Origin: Microbacteriaceae bacterium VKM Ac-2855
GTDB lineage: Bacteria; Actinomycetota; Actinomycetes; Actinomycetales; Microbacteriaceae
Assembly (NCBI GenBank): GCA_013204985.1
Contig: JABMLG010000006.1
Span: 186,001-250,000, forward strand
Length of the DNA stretch: 64,000 nucleotides
Direction of reading: 5' to 3'
The notes below the pieces were generated by a model. That model was not told where the DNA came from and ran no database searches. It worked only from the letters and a program-made list of their open reading frames with translations. Position 1 is the first letter of the stretch; each line of letters starts with the position of its first letter. The position numbers and the translations under genes were made by a program. Positions 7,796-15,630 of the stretch are shown here, one piece after another.

Positions 7796-8065
7796 ATGGC
7801 ACTTGATGCAGATGTCAAGAAGGCGATCATCGAAGAGTACGCGACCCACCCCGGTGACACCGGATCCCCCGAGGTTCAGGTTGCTGTCCTCACCAAGCGG
7901 ATCAAGGACCTCACCGAGCACCTCAAGGAGCACAAGCACGACCACCACTCGCGTCGTGGCCTGCTCCTCCTGGTCGGTCAGCGTCGCCGTCTGCTCGGTT
8001 ACCTCTCGGATGTCGACATCGCTCGATACCGTACGCTGATCGAGCGCCTCGGTCTCCGCCGCTAG
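7796..8065 (+). CDS. rpsO: 30S ribosomal protein S15
   Basis: 89 residues, the normal length. S15 signatures: [20 protein letters not shown], a helix [38 protein letters not shown] and the C-terminal [13 protein letters not shown]. It binds the central domain of 16S rRNA early in 30S assembly. The ATG has an AAAGGGGATC ribosome-binding site. In many bacteria rpsO is directly followed by pnp; here pnp lies about 12 kb downstream and an accessory pair follows immediately. Confidence 0.98.
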   Translation: MALDADVKKAIIEEYATHPGDTGSPEVQVAVLTKRIKDLTEHLKEHKHDHHSRRGLLLLVGQRRRLLGYLSDVDIARYRTLIERLGLRR

Positions 8066-8116
8066 TCCCTTCCGGACTCGCGCGGGGTCTTCGCTGACAA
8101 CGCGATCTTCTTACTG

Positions 8117-8150
8117 ACGGGCCGTTCCACCTTCGGGTGGAGCGGCCCGT
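8117..8150 (+). terminator. rpsO terminator hairpin
   Basis: ACGGGCCGTTCCACC (8117-8131), loop TTCG, and a 15-base right arm (8136-8150) pair throughout, with one G-U. Only a weak T-rich tail (TCGTGGTT) follows. Confidence 0.8.
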
Positions 8151-8210
8151 TCGTGGTTCCGTCATCGGGGCATCAGCGTGTCTGAGCGTTCGCGTTGCTT
8201 CAGATATGGG

Positions 8211-8819
8211 CTATGTGCGTTCGGCTAGCCGACGGATGGCGTCGATGGTCCGGCGCAAACTGTCTGATCGAGTCGCGGCGTGCTCCGGCTGCCAATCGTT
8301 TTCCACAAAATTGGAGAGTATATTGTTGTATCCGAGTCCCTGCCGCAAATTGGTGCCGTCTCGCCGTAGTAACTGAGATTGGATGGCGCGCGGTGCTCTC
8401 GCAGCTTCGTTGAGGAGCCACGCCTTAGGATCGCCGATGTCATCGCATTCTGAGGGTGCCTGCAATCCCGGACGTTGCAGCAGATGGCGCAAGTTCTCGA
8501 TGTCCGCAATCAGCCAGGCTTCGACCTCCCGCACAGCGACCCTGATATGTAGATCGGGTGCTTCGAAAGAAACCCGACCCATCCAGTCATCAAGCAGGGT
8601 TGGCGCGCATTCTCTGTTGTCCAGATCGGTCAGGATAAGCATCGGCATGTGCTGGGATGCTTGAGCGAACTTCTGCACGTTAGAACGAAGGTATCCATAA
8701 CCGCCCTTGGATAAAACGGTTCCGATGATCAGATCTTCGTGAAACGGTTTGATGAGCCGACGTATGACGGCCTCAGAAAGTTCATCTTCGACACCGACGT
8801 TAAAATATCTTAGTCCCAC
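8211..8819 (-). CDS. TOPRIM-like protein (DUF4276/RloB type), partner of an OLD-like ATPase
   Basis: 202 residues. Seen: an acidic N-terminal motif VGVEDELSEAVIRRLI (Glu11/13/16), a GG-containing loop, then LILTDLDNREC with an Asp-x-Asp pair (65/67) and AVREVEAWLIADIENL. This order (Glu, then DxD, then an E-x-E-A-W segment) is that of TOPRIM-like domains in DUF4276/RloB proteins, which pair with ABC-type ATPases in antiphage modules such as AbiL, RloAB and, more distantly, PARIS. The GTG start overlaps the upstream ATPase gene by 10 bases, so the two are translationally coupled. GC content is visibly below that of the neighbours. Inferred role: effector nuclease or nucleotide-handling subunit. 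I saw no exact match to a named system. Confidence 0.62.
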   Translation of the reverse strand: MGLRYFNVGVEDELSEAVIRRLIKPFHEDLIIGTVLSKGGYGYLRSNVQKFAQASQHMPMLILTDLDNRECAPTLLDDWMGRVSFEAPDLHIRVAVREVEAWLIADIENLRHLLQRPGLQAPSECDDIGDPKAWLLNEAARAPRAIQSQLLRRDGTNLRQGLGYNNILSNFVENDWQPEHAATRSDSLRRTIDAIRRLAERT

Positions 8820-9967
8820 AGTGGCACAAGTCCGACATTCTCGGGTCTTGTCTTGGGCAGCATGACCTCAGCAACAGAGAATCCGGAATCGAGGAGACTT
8901 CGTTCATCGTCAGAAGCAAGCCGTGCCTTCGTTCCCTCCTTAGTCGCCTCAAGTAGCACGATCTGTCGGGGATCGATACCTTTATTGCTCAACAAAGCAT
9001 CGCTCTGTGTAGTCACCAATATTTGTCGACGCCGCCGGTTGGCGGCCTGGATTTGCTGAAGTAGAAGCGGGATCTCTCGCACGATTGCATCATTGAGCGA
9101 CAGCTCCGGCTCTTCCATCAGAAGAAGCGAGTCACTCTCTTGGAGTGACCAGAGTAGGGCGATCAGGCGAAGCGTCCCGTCCGAGAATGAGTCCTCCCGC
9201 TGCCATCCTGCATTTGGCCGGTAGTGAGCGTAGCGAGCTTCGAGATGCGGGCGGCCCGTTATCTCGTCCTTCGCAAATTGTAAGTTCGTGAACTGCGGCA
9301 CAGCTACTCGCAACGCGCTCTCAATGCGCCTGAGCCGGGCAGACCGTGTGCGTTCCGTCGACCGAGCGATCCTCTCGAGAAATCCCTGCCCGAAGGGGTC
9401 ATCCTCGACCCGATTTCCGCCAATTTGCTCAGAGTACTTGAGCAATTGAGGGACCAGGTGGACGAAGGAAATGTCGGAGAAGAAGTCTGCAAGTTCTCGA
9501 AATCGGGCGTTGGCCTGGATCTGTTCGAGACTCGTTTGCGTCAAGAGGGTACTGTCGGCGCTATCGATGTCCTGAGGTCTATTGAGAATGAGTTCGTCCT
9601 TATGGTGAACAATTTCTCGCGAGACGATTACTCGCTGGGCACCTTTTCCTTCAAGCTTGAACCCTAGTTCGTAATGCCATTCGGCTGTTTGGCTGTCGAT
9701 GTCATCTGATATCCATACTTCAATGGCGACTTCGTTGTCTTTGCGTGCGTGCAGGCACCGAATTCGACGGACTCCGCCGCGCGCTGATACGGCTTTTTGA
9801 AGTCCGCCGCCGTCGGTGCGTGCGACATCTCGGAGGAACCTGAGTGCGTCAAGCAGGTTGGACTTCCCTGAAGCGTTGGGTCCGATGATGAATGTGCGTT
9901 CACGAAGCTCGACGTCGAGGCTCCGAAAGTTTCGCCAGTTCTTCAACTTGATGCGCGTAACGTACAT
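8810..9967 (-). CDS. OLD/AAA15-21-type ABC ATPase, candidate defence sensor subunit
   Basis: 385 residues. The N-terminal strand MYVTRIKLKNWRNFRSLDV leads into Walker A GPNASGKSN (residues 29-37). A coiled middle section follows (about 140-230). The ABC-like signature is FSDGTLRL (261-268), Walker B LLLMEEPE (281-288), the D-loop SLN, and LVTTQS (318-322) replaces the usual switch histidine with Gln321. This is the COG1106/AAA15-21 family layout. The gene starts at an ATG after AGGGAG and overlaps the TOPRIM-like gene. Base composition near 50 % GC against about 70 % around it indicates recent acquisition. No integrase, transposase or obvious flanking repeat was seen; the 179 bases upstream (9968-10146) hold no recognisable gene. 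Confidence 0.82.
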   Translation of the reverse strand: MYVTRIKLKNWRNFRSLDVELRERTFIIGPNASGKSNLLDALRFLRDVARTDGGGLQKAVSARGGVRRIRCLHARKDNEVAIEVWISDDIDSQTAEWHYELGFKLEGKGAQRVIVSREIVHHKDELILNRPQDIDSADSTLLTQTSLEQIQANARFRELADFFSDISFVHLVPQLLKYSEQIGGNRVEDDPFGQGFLERIARSTERTRSARLRRIESALRVAVPQFTNLQFAKDEITGRPHLEARYAHYRPNAGWQREDSFSDGTLRLIALLWSLQESDSLLLMEEPELSLNDAIVREIPLLLQQIQAANRRRRQILVTTQSDALLSNKGIDPRQIVLLEATKEGTKARLASDDERSLLDSGFSVAEVMLPKTRPENVGLVPLWD

Positions 9968-10146
9968 GTATCACTCCCTCTACGGCTTCGACTGTATCGC
10001 GCTGGAGCCGAATGCACGGTCGGAGTCAGGTGATCGGGTTGCCGCTCATCTCTCCGGCAAGATCAAACCGGCTGGCGGTATGCACGGAGCAACGGTAAGC
10101 CTTGGAGGAAGATCGCGCATTCTGGTGAGTCGACTCCGCGACCAGC

Positions 10147-10965
10147 TCACCCGGTCCAGACGAATCCCCGGGCGAGGTCGAACCAGGTCGAGGCCGCCTC
10201 GGCGCTGCGGTCGTCTCCGGAGGAGAAGGCGCGGGGCAGGCTGGGGAGCGACCAGCCGTCGGCCTGTGCGACGAGCCGCGCGCGCATCCACGCGTTCGAA
10301 CAGGCGATGTCGGAACCCGCTGAGCGGAGGTCCCGACGGATCGCCGCTCCGCCGAGCGCGCCGCCGGACGGCTCTCGCGGAGCGATGGTGTCGGAGACGG
10401 CGGCGGCGCAGCTCAACGCGGCGGAGGCGAAGACACCACGGGTCGCGGCGTCATCCGGTTCCTTCGCGGCGGCGCCGGCTGCCAGCTGGGCGTCGAGGAC
10501 GGCGTCGATCGTCAGGAGCGTCCGCGTCGCCCGGTCGTCCGGATGCCAGTGGTAGGGCGCATCCGTTCGGGGTAGGCGCACGCTCGAATTCGGCGGCAGC
10601 AGCGCACCGCGGGCGGTGCGTTGCCAGAACCCGGAGAGCAGCGCCCCGGCCGCCGTCGAGCTGGTGAGGTCACCGCTCGCGGCAACGCCACGGCCGGGCA
10701 CTGACCAGACGACGGGGGTTCGGTTGGTGAAGGTGACCGTGCCGAGGGCGGCGTCCTCGCACACGCTGAGAGAGCCGAGAACGCCGGCGCCGGCACGATC
10801 CAAAACCGAGACGGTGCGCAGGAGTTCACGTTCCGTCGTACATCCCTGGGGCCGAGCGGGTGCGGTCGCACCGGCGAGCATCCCCGCGCCGAGGCCCGCG
10901 ATGACGATCGCCGCGAGCACCAGCCCGGCGCGGAACACGATGCGGGCGGCGAAGCGCGACCGCAT
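10147..10965 (-). CDS. Membrane-anchored secreted protein, tandem paralogue B (unknown function)
   Basis: 272 residues. An N-terminal signal anchor (FRAGLVLAAIVIAGLGAGML, about 11-30) precedes an extracytoplasmic domain with four or more cysteines. Landmarks: GCTTERELLRT, TVTFTNRTPVVWSV, LLPPNSSVRLPR, APYHWHPDD, ACSNAWMRARL, LPSLPRAF and ASTWFDLARGFVW. The same landmarks in the same order occur in the upstream gene, so the two are duplicates that have diverged strongly. The ATG at 10965 overlaps the upstream stop (TGATG). I do not recognise the family. The NRTPVVW segment and paired cysteines suggest a stable exported beta domain. Confidence 0.72.
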   Translation of the reverse strand: MRSRFAARIVFRAGLVLAAIVIAGLGAGMLAGATAPARPQGCTTERELLRTVSVLDRAGAGVLGSLSVCEDAALGTVTFTNRTPVVWSVPGRGVAASGDLTSSTAAGALLSGFWQRTARGALLPPNSSVRLPRTDAPYHWHPDDRATRTLLTIDAVLDAQLAAGAAAKEPDDAATRGVFASAALSCAAAVSDTIAPREPSGGALGGAAIRRDLRSAGSDIACSNAWMRARLVAQADGWSLPSLPRAFSSGDDRSAEAASTWFDLARGFVWTG

Positions 10966-11798
10966 CAGAGCCCTCGGACGAACAGCGGCGCCTGTTCGAA
11001 CCAACGCGATGCGCGGTCGGCGTCCGCCCGCAGAGCTGCATCCGCCGTGTCCGCATTGAAGGCTCCCCGCAACGATGGCAGCATCGTGTCCGATCGCGCT
11101 GCATCCGCGACGGACGACGCCCACGCCGTGGTGCACGCTTGATCGTTCCCGGCCTCGACGAGAGCGTCGAGGATGCGGTTCAGGTCGGCCACCGCGTCCG
11201 TCGCGGGCACGGCCGCGACAGCCGCATCGGCGCACCGTGCCGCAGCCGCATCGAAGGCCGGATCCGCCTCCGTTCCTGCCCGGGCTCCCGCACTCGTCTG
11301 CGCAGCGATCGCTGCGGTGACGGCCAGGGAGAGACTCGTGGCGACCGGGTCGGGCCGCCACCGATACGGGGCGACCCAGTCGGGCAGCCGGATCGTGTCG
11401 CCGGGCGCGATCACGATGCCGTGTCGATCGCGGTCGGCCCACGCGAGAGCGAGCGCGGCGCTGCTCGGGCGCGTCTGCACCTGGCGCGTTGTGCTGACGG
11501 CATCGGTCACGGTCCACGCGACCGGAGTGCGGTTGTGGAACGTGATCAATCCGCTCCGCGCGTCGGCGCAGCGAGTGAAGGAGCCGGCCAGCTCGACGCT
11601 CGGCCGGTCCAGGGGCGAGGGCTCCGCGATCAGCTCGCTGCGATCGGTGCACGCCTCGGGCTGGGCGGTCGGGGTCGTGAACACGGAGGCACCGAGCGCG
11701 ATCGCGGCGCCGGCGGCGATGATCACAAGCGCGAGCCGCCCCGGAAAACGCGCTCTGCGAGCGCTCCTGCGGGCGGAAGCCGGCTGTCGTCGCACCAT
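10965..11798 (-). CDS. Membrane-anchored secreted protein, tandem paralogue A (unknown function)
   Basis: 277 residues. A basic N-terminus (MVRRQPASARRSARRARF) and one membrane segment (LALVIIAAGAAIALGASVF) are followed by an exported domain. Shared landmarks with the downstream gene: ACTDRSELIAE, LITFHNRTPVAWTV, IVIAPGDTIRLPDW, APYRWRPD, ACTTAWASSV, LPSLRGAF and ASRWFEQAPLFV. Conserved cysteines (ACTD, RCAD, ARCADA, QACTT) could form disulphides outside the cell. It forms a two-gene unit with its paralogue, overlapping by one base. No ligand, enzyme motif or family is recognised. Confidence 0.72.
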   Translation of the reverse strand: MVRRQPASARRSARRARFPGRLALVIIAAGAAIALGASVFTTPTAQPEACTDRSELIAEPSPLDRPSVELAGSFTRCADARSGLITFHNRTPVAWTVTDAVSTTRQVQTRPSSAALALAWADRDRHGIVIAPGDTIRLPDWVAPYRWRPDPVATSLSLAVTAAIAAQTSAGARAGTEADPAFDAAAARCADAAVAAVPATDAVADLNRILDALVEAGNDQACTTAWASSVADAARSDTMLPSLRGAFNADTADAALRADADRASRWFEQAPLFVRGL

Positions 11799-11885
11799 CG
11801 TGGTACTCCCTCAGCCTGATCGTAGACCGCGACCGGCGTCACGACCAGCCCGGGCCGGCCGCCCCTGTCAGAGAGGCCGCCCTGG

Positions 11886-12833
11886 TCAGAGTGTCGGCAC
11901 CGGGCTCGTCGGCACCGGGCTCGTCGGCTCGATCGCGATGACCGAACGCTCGCGGTGACGGCGCTCGATCGCCTGACTCGCGTAGCTCGCCGCCACGATC
12001 AGCACCGCCCCGACGACGCCGAAGGCTCCGATCGCTTCCCGCGCGACCACCAACCCGACCACGAGGGCCCAGACCGGCTCGGTACCCATCAGGATGCTCG
12101 CCCGCGCGGCCGAGGTGCGTCGCACCGCCCAGAGCTGCACCACGAAGGCGAAAACCGAGCAGAGCAGGCCGAGGAAGAGCACAGCGAGCCACCCGTCCAC
12201 GCTCAGTCGCAGCGCCGCAGCGGGCAGGTCCGCACCGGCCATGGAGGAGAAGATCACCGCGCAGACCATCATCTGCACCAGGACGACACCGAGTGAGCTG
12301 TCACGCCGGCCGCGCGTCAGGTGTCCGCTCGCGGTCACGTGCACGGCGCGGACGACAGCGGCGGCCAGGACGAGAAGGTCTCCGGGGCCGGGAGCGCGCA
12401 GGCCCTGACCCGAGACGAGCAATGCGGCACCGACGACCGCGACGAGCGCGGCGCCGAAGAACGCGGGTGGCAGCCATGACCGCGAAACGACGCTCTCGAA
12501 CGCCGGCGTCGCGATCAGAGCGAGACTGATCAGCACACCGGCGTTCGTGGCCGAGGTGAGCTGCACCCCCCAGGTCTCCAGGCCGATGACTGCGGCCTGC
12601 GAGCAACCGAGTGCCACGGCGATCGCCAGACCGCGACCGCGGGGCAGTCGCTCGCGCCGGGCGAGGCAGACGAGGCCGAGGGCGAGCAGCGCGACGACGA
12701 AGCGCAGGGCGACGGCCGCGGGCACCCCGGTCTCGGCGACGAGCTCCTTGGCGGCGAGGAAGCTCGCACCCCAGACAGCGGCGACTCCGATCAGAAGGAT
12801 GTCGACGCTCCGGTCGCGACGGGTGTGATTCAT
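11886..12833 (-). CDS. EamA/DMT-superfamily transporter
   Basis: 315 residues, ten predicted membrane helices in two EamA repeats. The first begins DILLIGVAAVWGASFLAAKE and the second around LVLAAAVVRAVHVTASG, with ASILMGTEPVWALVVGLVVA and FGVVGAVLIVAASYAS near the end. Substrates of this family include amino acids and metabolites for export; none can be assigned. The ATG at 12833 has GGAAGG upstream and was preferred to an in-frame ATG at 12869. The C-terminus ends with a duplicated TSPVP, made by a perfect 15-bp direct repeat (11893-11922). It is divergent from a LysR regulator, its likely controller. Confidence 0.88.
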   Translation of the reverse strand: MNHTRRDRSVDILLIGVAAVWGASFLAAKELVAETGVPAAVALRFVVALLALGLVCLARRERLPRGRGLAIAVALGCSQAAVIGLETWGVQLTSATNAGVLISLALIATPAFESVVSRSWLPPAFFGAALVAVVGAALLVSGQGLRAPGPGDLLVLAAAVVRAVHVTASGHLTRGRRDSSLGVVLVQMMVCAVIFSSMAGADLPAAALRLSVDGWLAVLFLGLLCSVFAFVVQLWAVRRTSAARASILMGTEPVWALVVGLVVAREAIGAFGVVGAVLIVAASYASQAIERRHRERSVIAIEPTSPVPTSPVPTL

Positions 12834-12850
12834 TCCGCCACCTTCCCGCG

Positions 12851-12907
12851 CATCGAAGCATAAGAGCAATCGCCATCGGCTTCATCGAAGCATTAGCATT
12901 CGCTAAT
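12851..12907. promoter_or_regulatory. Candidate LysR operators between EamA transporter and regulator
   Basis: CATCGAAGCATAAG (12851) recurs as CATCGAAGCATTAG (12883), 32 bases apart, about three helical turns. Overlapping the second copy is the palindrome ATTAGC-ATTC-GCTAAT (12892-12907), which runs into the regulator's ATG. Such an arrangement would let one LysR tetramer touch both genes' control regions. Confidence 0.5.
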
Positions 12908-13877
12908 GGATCCCTATCGACTCCGCGTGCTCCGAGAGCTCGGCGACCGGGGCAGCCTCGCCGCCGTCGCCACCGCGCTGCGCATCAGCGGTTCGGCCGT
13001 GTCGCAGCAGCTCAGCGCCCTGCAGCGCGGTGTGCCCGTTCCGCTGACCGCCAAGCGCGGTCGCCGCCTCGTGCTCACCGAAGCGGGGGAGGCGCTCGCC
13101 GCCGCCGGTGCCAAAGTCGAGTTGGCATTGGCCGAGGCGGATGCGGCGGTCGCGGCGTTCCTGCGGCACGACGAGCGCGCCGTGTCGGTCTCGGCTTTCC
13201 ACAGCGCCGGCCTGGCGTTCTTCGCGCCCCTGCTGGCATCCCTCGTCGACGGTCCGCCCGTCAGCTGTGCCGACGCCGATGTCGCGCAGGATCGCTTCGC
13301 CGCGCTGACGGCCGACTACGATCTGGTGATCGCCCACCGGCTGCCGCAGGATCCTCCCTGGCCGCGCGAGCGCATCGCGGTGACGCCCCTCTTCGTGGAG
13401 CCGCTCGACATCGCCGTGGCGGCGACGCATCCGCTCGCTTCGGCCCCAGCGATCCGCCCGCAGGACCTGCGGGAGGAGCGCTGGATCTCGACGCACGAGG
13501 GCTATCCGCTCGCCGGCGTACTCGACCATCTCGGTGCGCTGATCGGCACGGCACCACGGATCGAGCATCGCATCAACGAGTTCTTCGTCGCCGCCCAGGT
13601 GGTGCGTTCCGGAGCGGCGATCGCGGTGATGCCGCGGATCACCGGAGCCTCCCTCGCCGTCGACGGGATGGTGCTGCGCCCGCTCGTCGGCGTCGGTCTG
13701 GTGCGCCATGTGGATGTGTTGGCGCGCCCCGAAACGCTCGCCCGCGGTTCCGTGCGACGGGTGCGTGACGCGCTGCTCGAGGTGACGGCGGAGGCGACGC
13801 GGCGCACCGTGCGAGACGAATCTGAAACTTCTCGAACGAATCTGCATCCGAACGGCCCTGATCGGGAGAAGTACTGA
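12906..13877 (+). CDS. LysR family transcriptional regulator
   Basis: 323 residues. An N-terminal winged helix-turn-helix (LRVLRELGDRGSLAAVATAL, then SGSAVSQQLSALQR) is followed by the wing RRLVLTEAGEALAAAG and a PBP2-type effector domain with TPLFVEPLDIAVAATHPLA and FVAAQVVRSGAAIAVMPR. The ATG lies inside a palindrome and no ribosome-binding site is evident, so the mRNA may be leaderless and self-repressed. Divergent from the EamA transporter, which it probably controls. The last about 20 residues are a polar tail. Confidence 0.9.
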   Translation: MDPYRLRVLRELGDRGSLAAVATALRISGSAVSQQLSALQRGVPVPLTAKRGRRLVLTEAGEALAAAGAKVELALAEADAAVAAFLRHDERAVSVSAFHSAGLAFFAPLLASLVDGPPVSCADADVAQDRFAALTADYDLVIAHRLPQDPPWPRERIAVTPLFVEPLDIAVAATHPLASAPAIRPQDLREERWISTHEGYPLAGVLDHLGALIGTAPRIEHRINEFFVAAQVVRSGAAIAVMPRITGASLAVDGMVLRPLVGVGLVRHVDVLARPETLARGSVRRVRDALLEVTAEATRRTVRDESETSRTNLHPNGPDREKY

Positions 13878-13927
13878 GCGAAGGCACAAACCGGCCCGTT
13901 CGGGCCCCGATCGAAACGAGAACCGCC

Positions 13928-14797
13928 ATGTCGCTCCCGAGATCTACTCGCCGCATCCTGGCAGGCGTCGGCGCCTGCTCCCTCGCCGCCATCGGCTTCG
14001 CCGCTCCCGCGAACGCCGCGGACGCGAGCACCGCCGACTTCTACGTCCTGCACGCCGTTCCCGACCTCACCGTCGATGTGTACGTGAACGGCGCCCTCAC
14101 CCTCGACGACTTCACGCCGGGCAGCCTCGCCGGACCCCTGAAGTTGGCCACCGGTACCTACACGGTGGCGATCACCGCCTCCGACGCCGCCGACGCGAGC
14201 GCGCCGGTGATCGGTCCGATCGACCTCCCCCTCGAGGCCGGTAAGAGCTACACGGCCACGGCGAACCTCGCCGCGGACGGCACCCCGACCGCGAACCTCT
14301 TCACGAACGACATCTCGACCACGACGGCCGGTGAGGGTCGACTCACCGTCCGGCACGTCGCCGCGGCGCCCGCTGTCGACATCCTCGCGGGTGGAGCACC
14401 GGTGCTGACGAACGTGACCAACCCCAACGAGGGCGTGCTGAACCTCGCTCCCGGAACCCTCTCGACCGTCGTCGCGGCGACGGGAACCACCACCCCGGTG
14501 ATCGGCCCGGCCGACGTCACCGTGAGTGAAGGCGTCAACACGATCGTCTACGCCTGGGGCAGCCTCGAGAAGGGCAATCTGGCCCTCGCGACCCAGACCA
14601 TCGAAGGCCTGCACTCCACCCCCGGCGGCGTACCCGCCGGCGAGGCCGGACTGGCCGCCGACAACCGTCCCGCCGACCCCGCGCCCGCACTGTGGACGGG
14701 CCTGGTAGCGCTGGTGCTCGCCGCCGGTGTCGCACTCGGTATCGGCCGTCGCCGTGCCGCACGCGTCTCGGTGTCGTCGGGCAGGGACGACTCCTGA
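13928..14797 (+). CDS. Secreted DUF4397 protein with C-terminal membrane anchor
   Basis: 289 residues. A signal peptide (SLAAIGFAAPANAADA, cleavage near residue 31) is followed by two DUF4397 beta-domain halves (DFYVLHAVPDLTVDVYVNG and LTVRHVAAAPAVDILAGG), each with a GTYTV-like or LAPGTL strand. The end has a hydrophobic helix (WTGLVALVLAAGVALGIG) and a basic tail (RRRAARV). No LPxTG motif is present. It is the first gene of a same-strand group with a sortase, an ECF sigma factor and an anti-sigma factor, which suggests a cell-surface or stress-responsive role. A small GGCCC-GTTC-GGGCC hairpin precedes it. Confidence 0.85.
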   Translation: MSLPRSTRRILAGVGACSLAAIGFAAPANAADASTADFYVLHAVPDLTVDVYVNGALTLDDFTPGSLAGPLKLATGTYTVAITASDAADASAPVIGPIDLPLEAGKSYTATANLAADGTPTANLFTNDISTTTAGEGRLTVRHVAAAPAVDILAGGAPVLTNVTNPNEGVLNLAPGTLSTVVAATGTTTPVIGPADVTVSEGVNTIVYAWGSLEKGNLALATQTIEGLHSTPGGVPAGEAGLAADNRPADPAPALWTGLVALVLAAGVALGIGRRRAARVSVSSGRDDS

Positions 14798-14801
14798 GAC
14801 C

Positions 14802-14846
14802 GGCCCACCCGGGTTCAACGACATTCGCCTGTCGCCCGGGTGGGCC
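14802..14846 (+). terminator. Hairpin between DUF4397 and sortase genes
   Basis: A perfect 12-bp inverted repeat, GGCCCACCCGGG (14802-14813) and its complement (14835-14846), encloses a 21-base loop. No T tract follows, so it may attenuate or stabilise rather than end the transcript. Confidence 0.5.
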
Positions 14847-14903
14847 ACCCCCTGTGCCGGTTCCCCCGCCGGCACACCGATCCGGACAGCCGAGGAGAGC
14901 GCG

Positions 14904-15578
14904 ATGATGATGGGTCGTGCCGTCGCCACCAGACGCCTCCTCGCGCTGTCCGGATCCCTTCTGCTCCTCGGGCTCGTCGGATGCTCGGCCTCTGCGCCGC
15001 TCGCTTTACCCACCGCGGAGATCACCGCATCCGCCACAGCGATACCGACACCGGCTGCCGTTCCCGCCCCGACGCCGGCCGTCTCGGTGCCGGTGCGTGA
15101 CGCCGCACTCGGCAGCGCACAACCAGCCGAGGTGCCGCCGGTGGGCATCCGGGTCGCCGCGATCGAGCTGGACATGTCGATCGAGCCGGTGGGGGTGGAT
15201 GACGACGGACTGATGGAGTTGCCGCCCGACACCGCTGTGGCCGGCTGGTACCGCTTCGGTCCGGGGCCGAGAGCGGTGGCGGGAAGCACCGTCGTCGCAG
15301 CCCACGTCGACTCGAACGCCTACGGGCTCGGACCGTTCGCCCGATTGCGCGAACTCGTCGCCGGAACCGACATCGAGGTGACGACGGCGGACGGTTCGAT
15401 CGTCCGGTACGCCGTCTCCTCGGTCACCACCACGGTGAAGGGGGAAGTGCCGCTCGACACCGTCTTCGACAGATCCGGTCCCGCCCGATTGACGCTGGTG
15501 ACCTGCGGAGGCGACTTCGACTACGACACGCGGCACTACCTCAGTAATGTCATCGTCGAGGCGGTGCCCCTCCCGTGA
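14904..15578 (+). CDS. Class F sortase, predicted lipoprotein
   Basis: 224 residues. The N-terminus MMMGRAVATRRLLALSGSLL ends in a lipobox (LVGC), so the protein should be lipid-anchored outside the membrane. A Thr/Pro/Ala-rich linker (about 30-75) leads to the sortase barrel: IRVAAIELDMSIEPVGV, catalytic His in TVVAAHVDS, catalytic Cys in LTLVTCGGDF and Arg in DTRHYLSNV. Class F enzymes are small actinobacterial sortases with poorly known substrates. The ATG cluster at 14904-14910 follows GAGGAGAG. The neighbouring DUF4397 protein has no classic sorting signal. Confidence 0.87.
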   Translation: MMMGRAVATRRLLALSGSLLLLGLVGCSASAPLALPTAEITASATAIPTPAAVPAPTPAVSVPVRDAALGSAQPAEVPPVGIRVAAIELDMSIEPVGVDDDGLMELPPDTAVAGWYRFGPGPRAVAGSTVVAAHVDSNAYGLGPFARLRELVAGTDIEVTTADGSIVRYAVSSVTTTVKGEVPLDTVFDRSGPARLTLVTCGGDFDYDTRHYLSNVIVEAVPLP

Positions 15579-15617
15579 GCGACATCGTCGATCACTCGCA
15601 ACCCGTCGGCGTTGCGA

Positions 15618-15623
15618 CGAATC
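15618..15623 (+). promoter_or_regulatory. Candidate ECF-type -10 upstream of the sigma factor gene
   Basis: CGAATC stands 7 bases before the ATG at 15631, where other genes here have TANNNT. CGAAT-type -10 elements are known for SigK-like ECF factors. CAACCC (15599-15604) could be the -35, but the 13-base spacing is short. This would mean an autoregulated, leaderless sigma mRNA. Confidence 0.35.
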
Positions 15624-15630
15624 GTCTACC

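Noticed and set aside
8170-10146. Insertion sequence or integrative element around the ATPase/TOPRIM pair
   Set aside because: No transposase, integrase, terminal inverted repeat or target duplication could be seen; acquisition is suggested only by base composition.
9968-10146. Small gene in the gap upstream of the ATPase
   Set aside because: Short frames exist but have no start signal or recognisable protein; probably the promoter region and the edge of the acquired segment.
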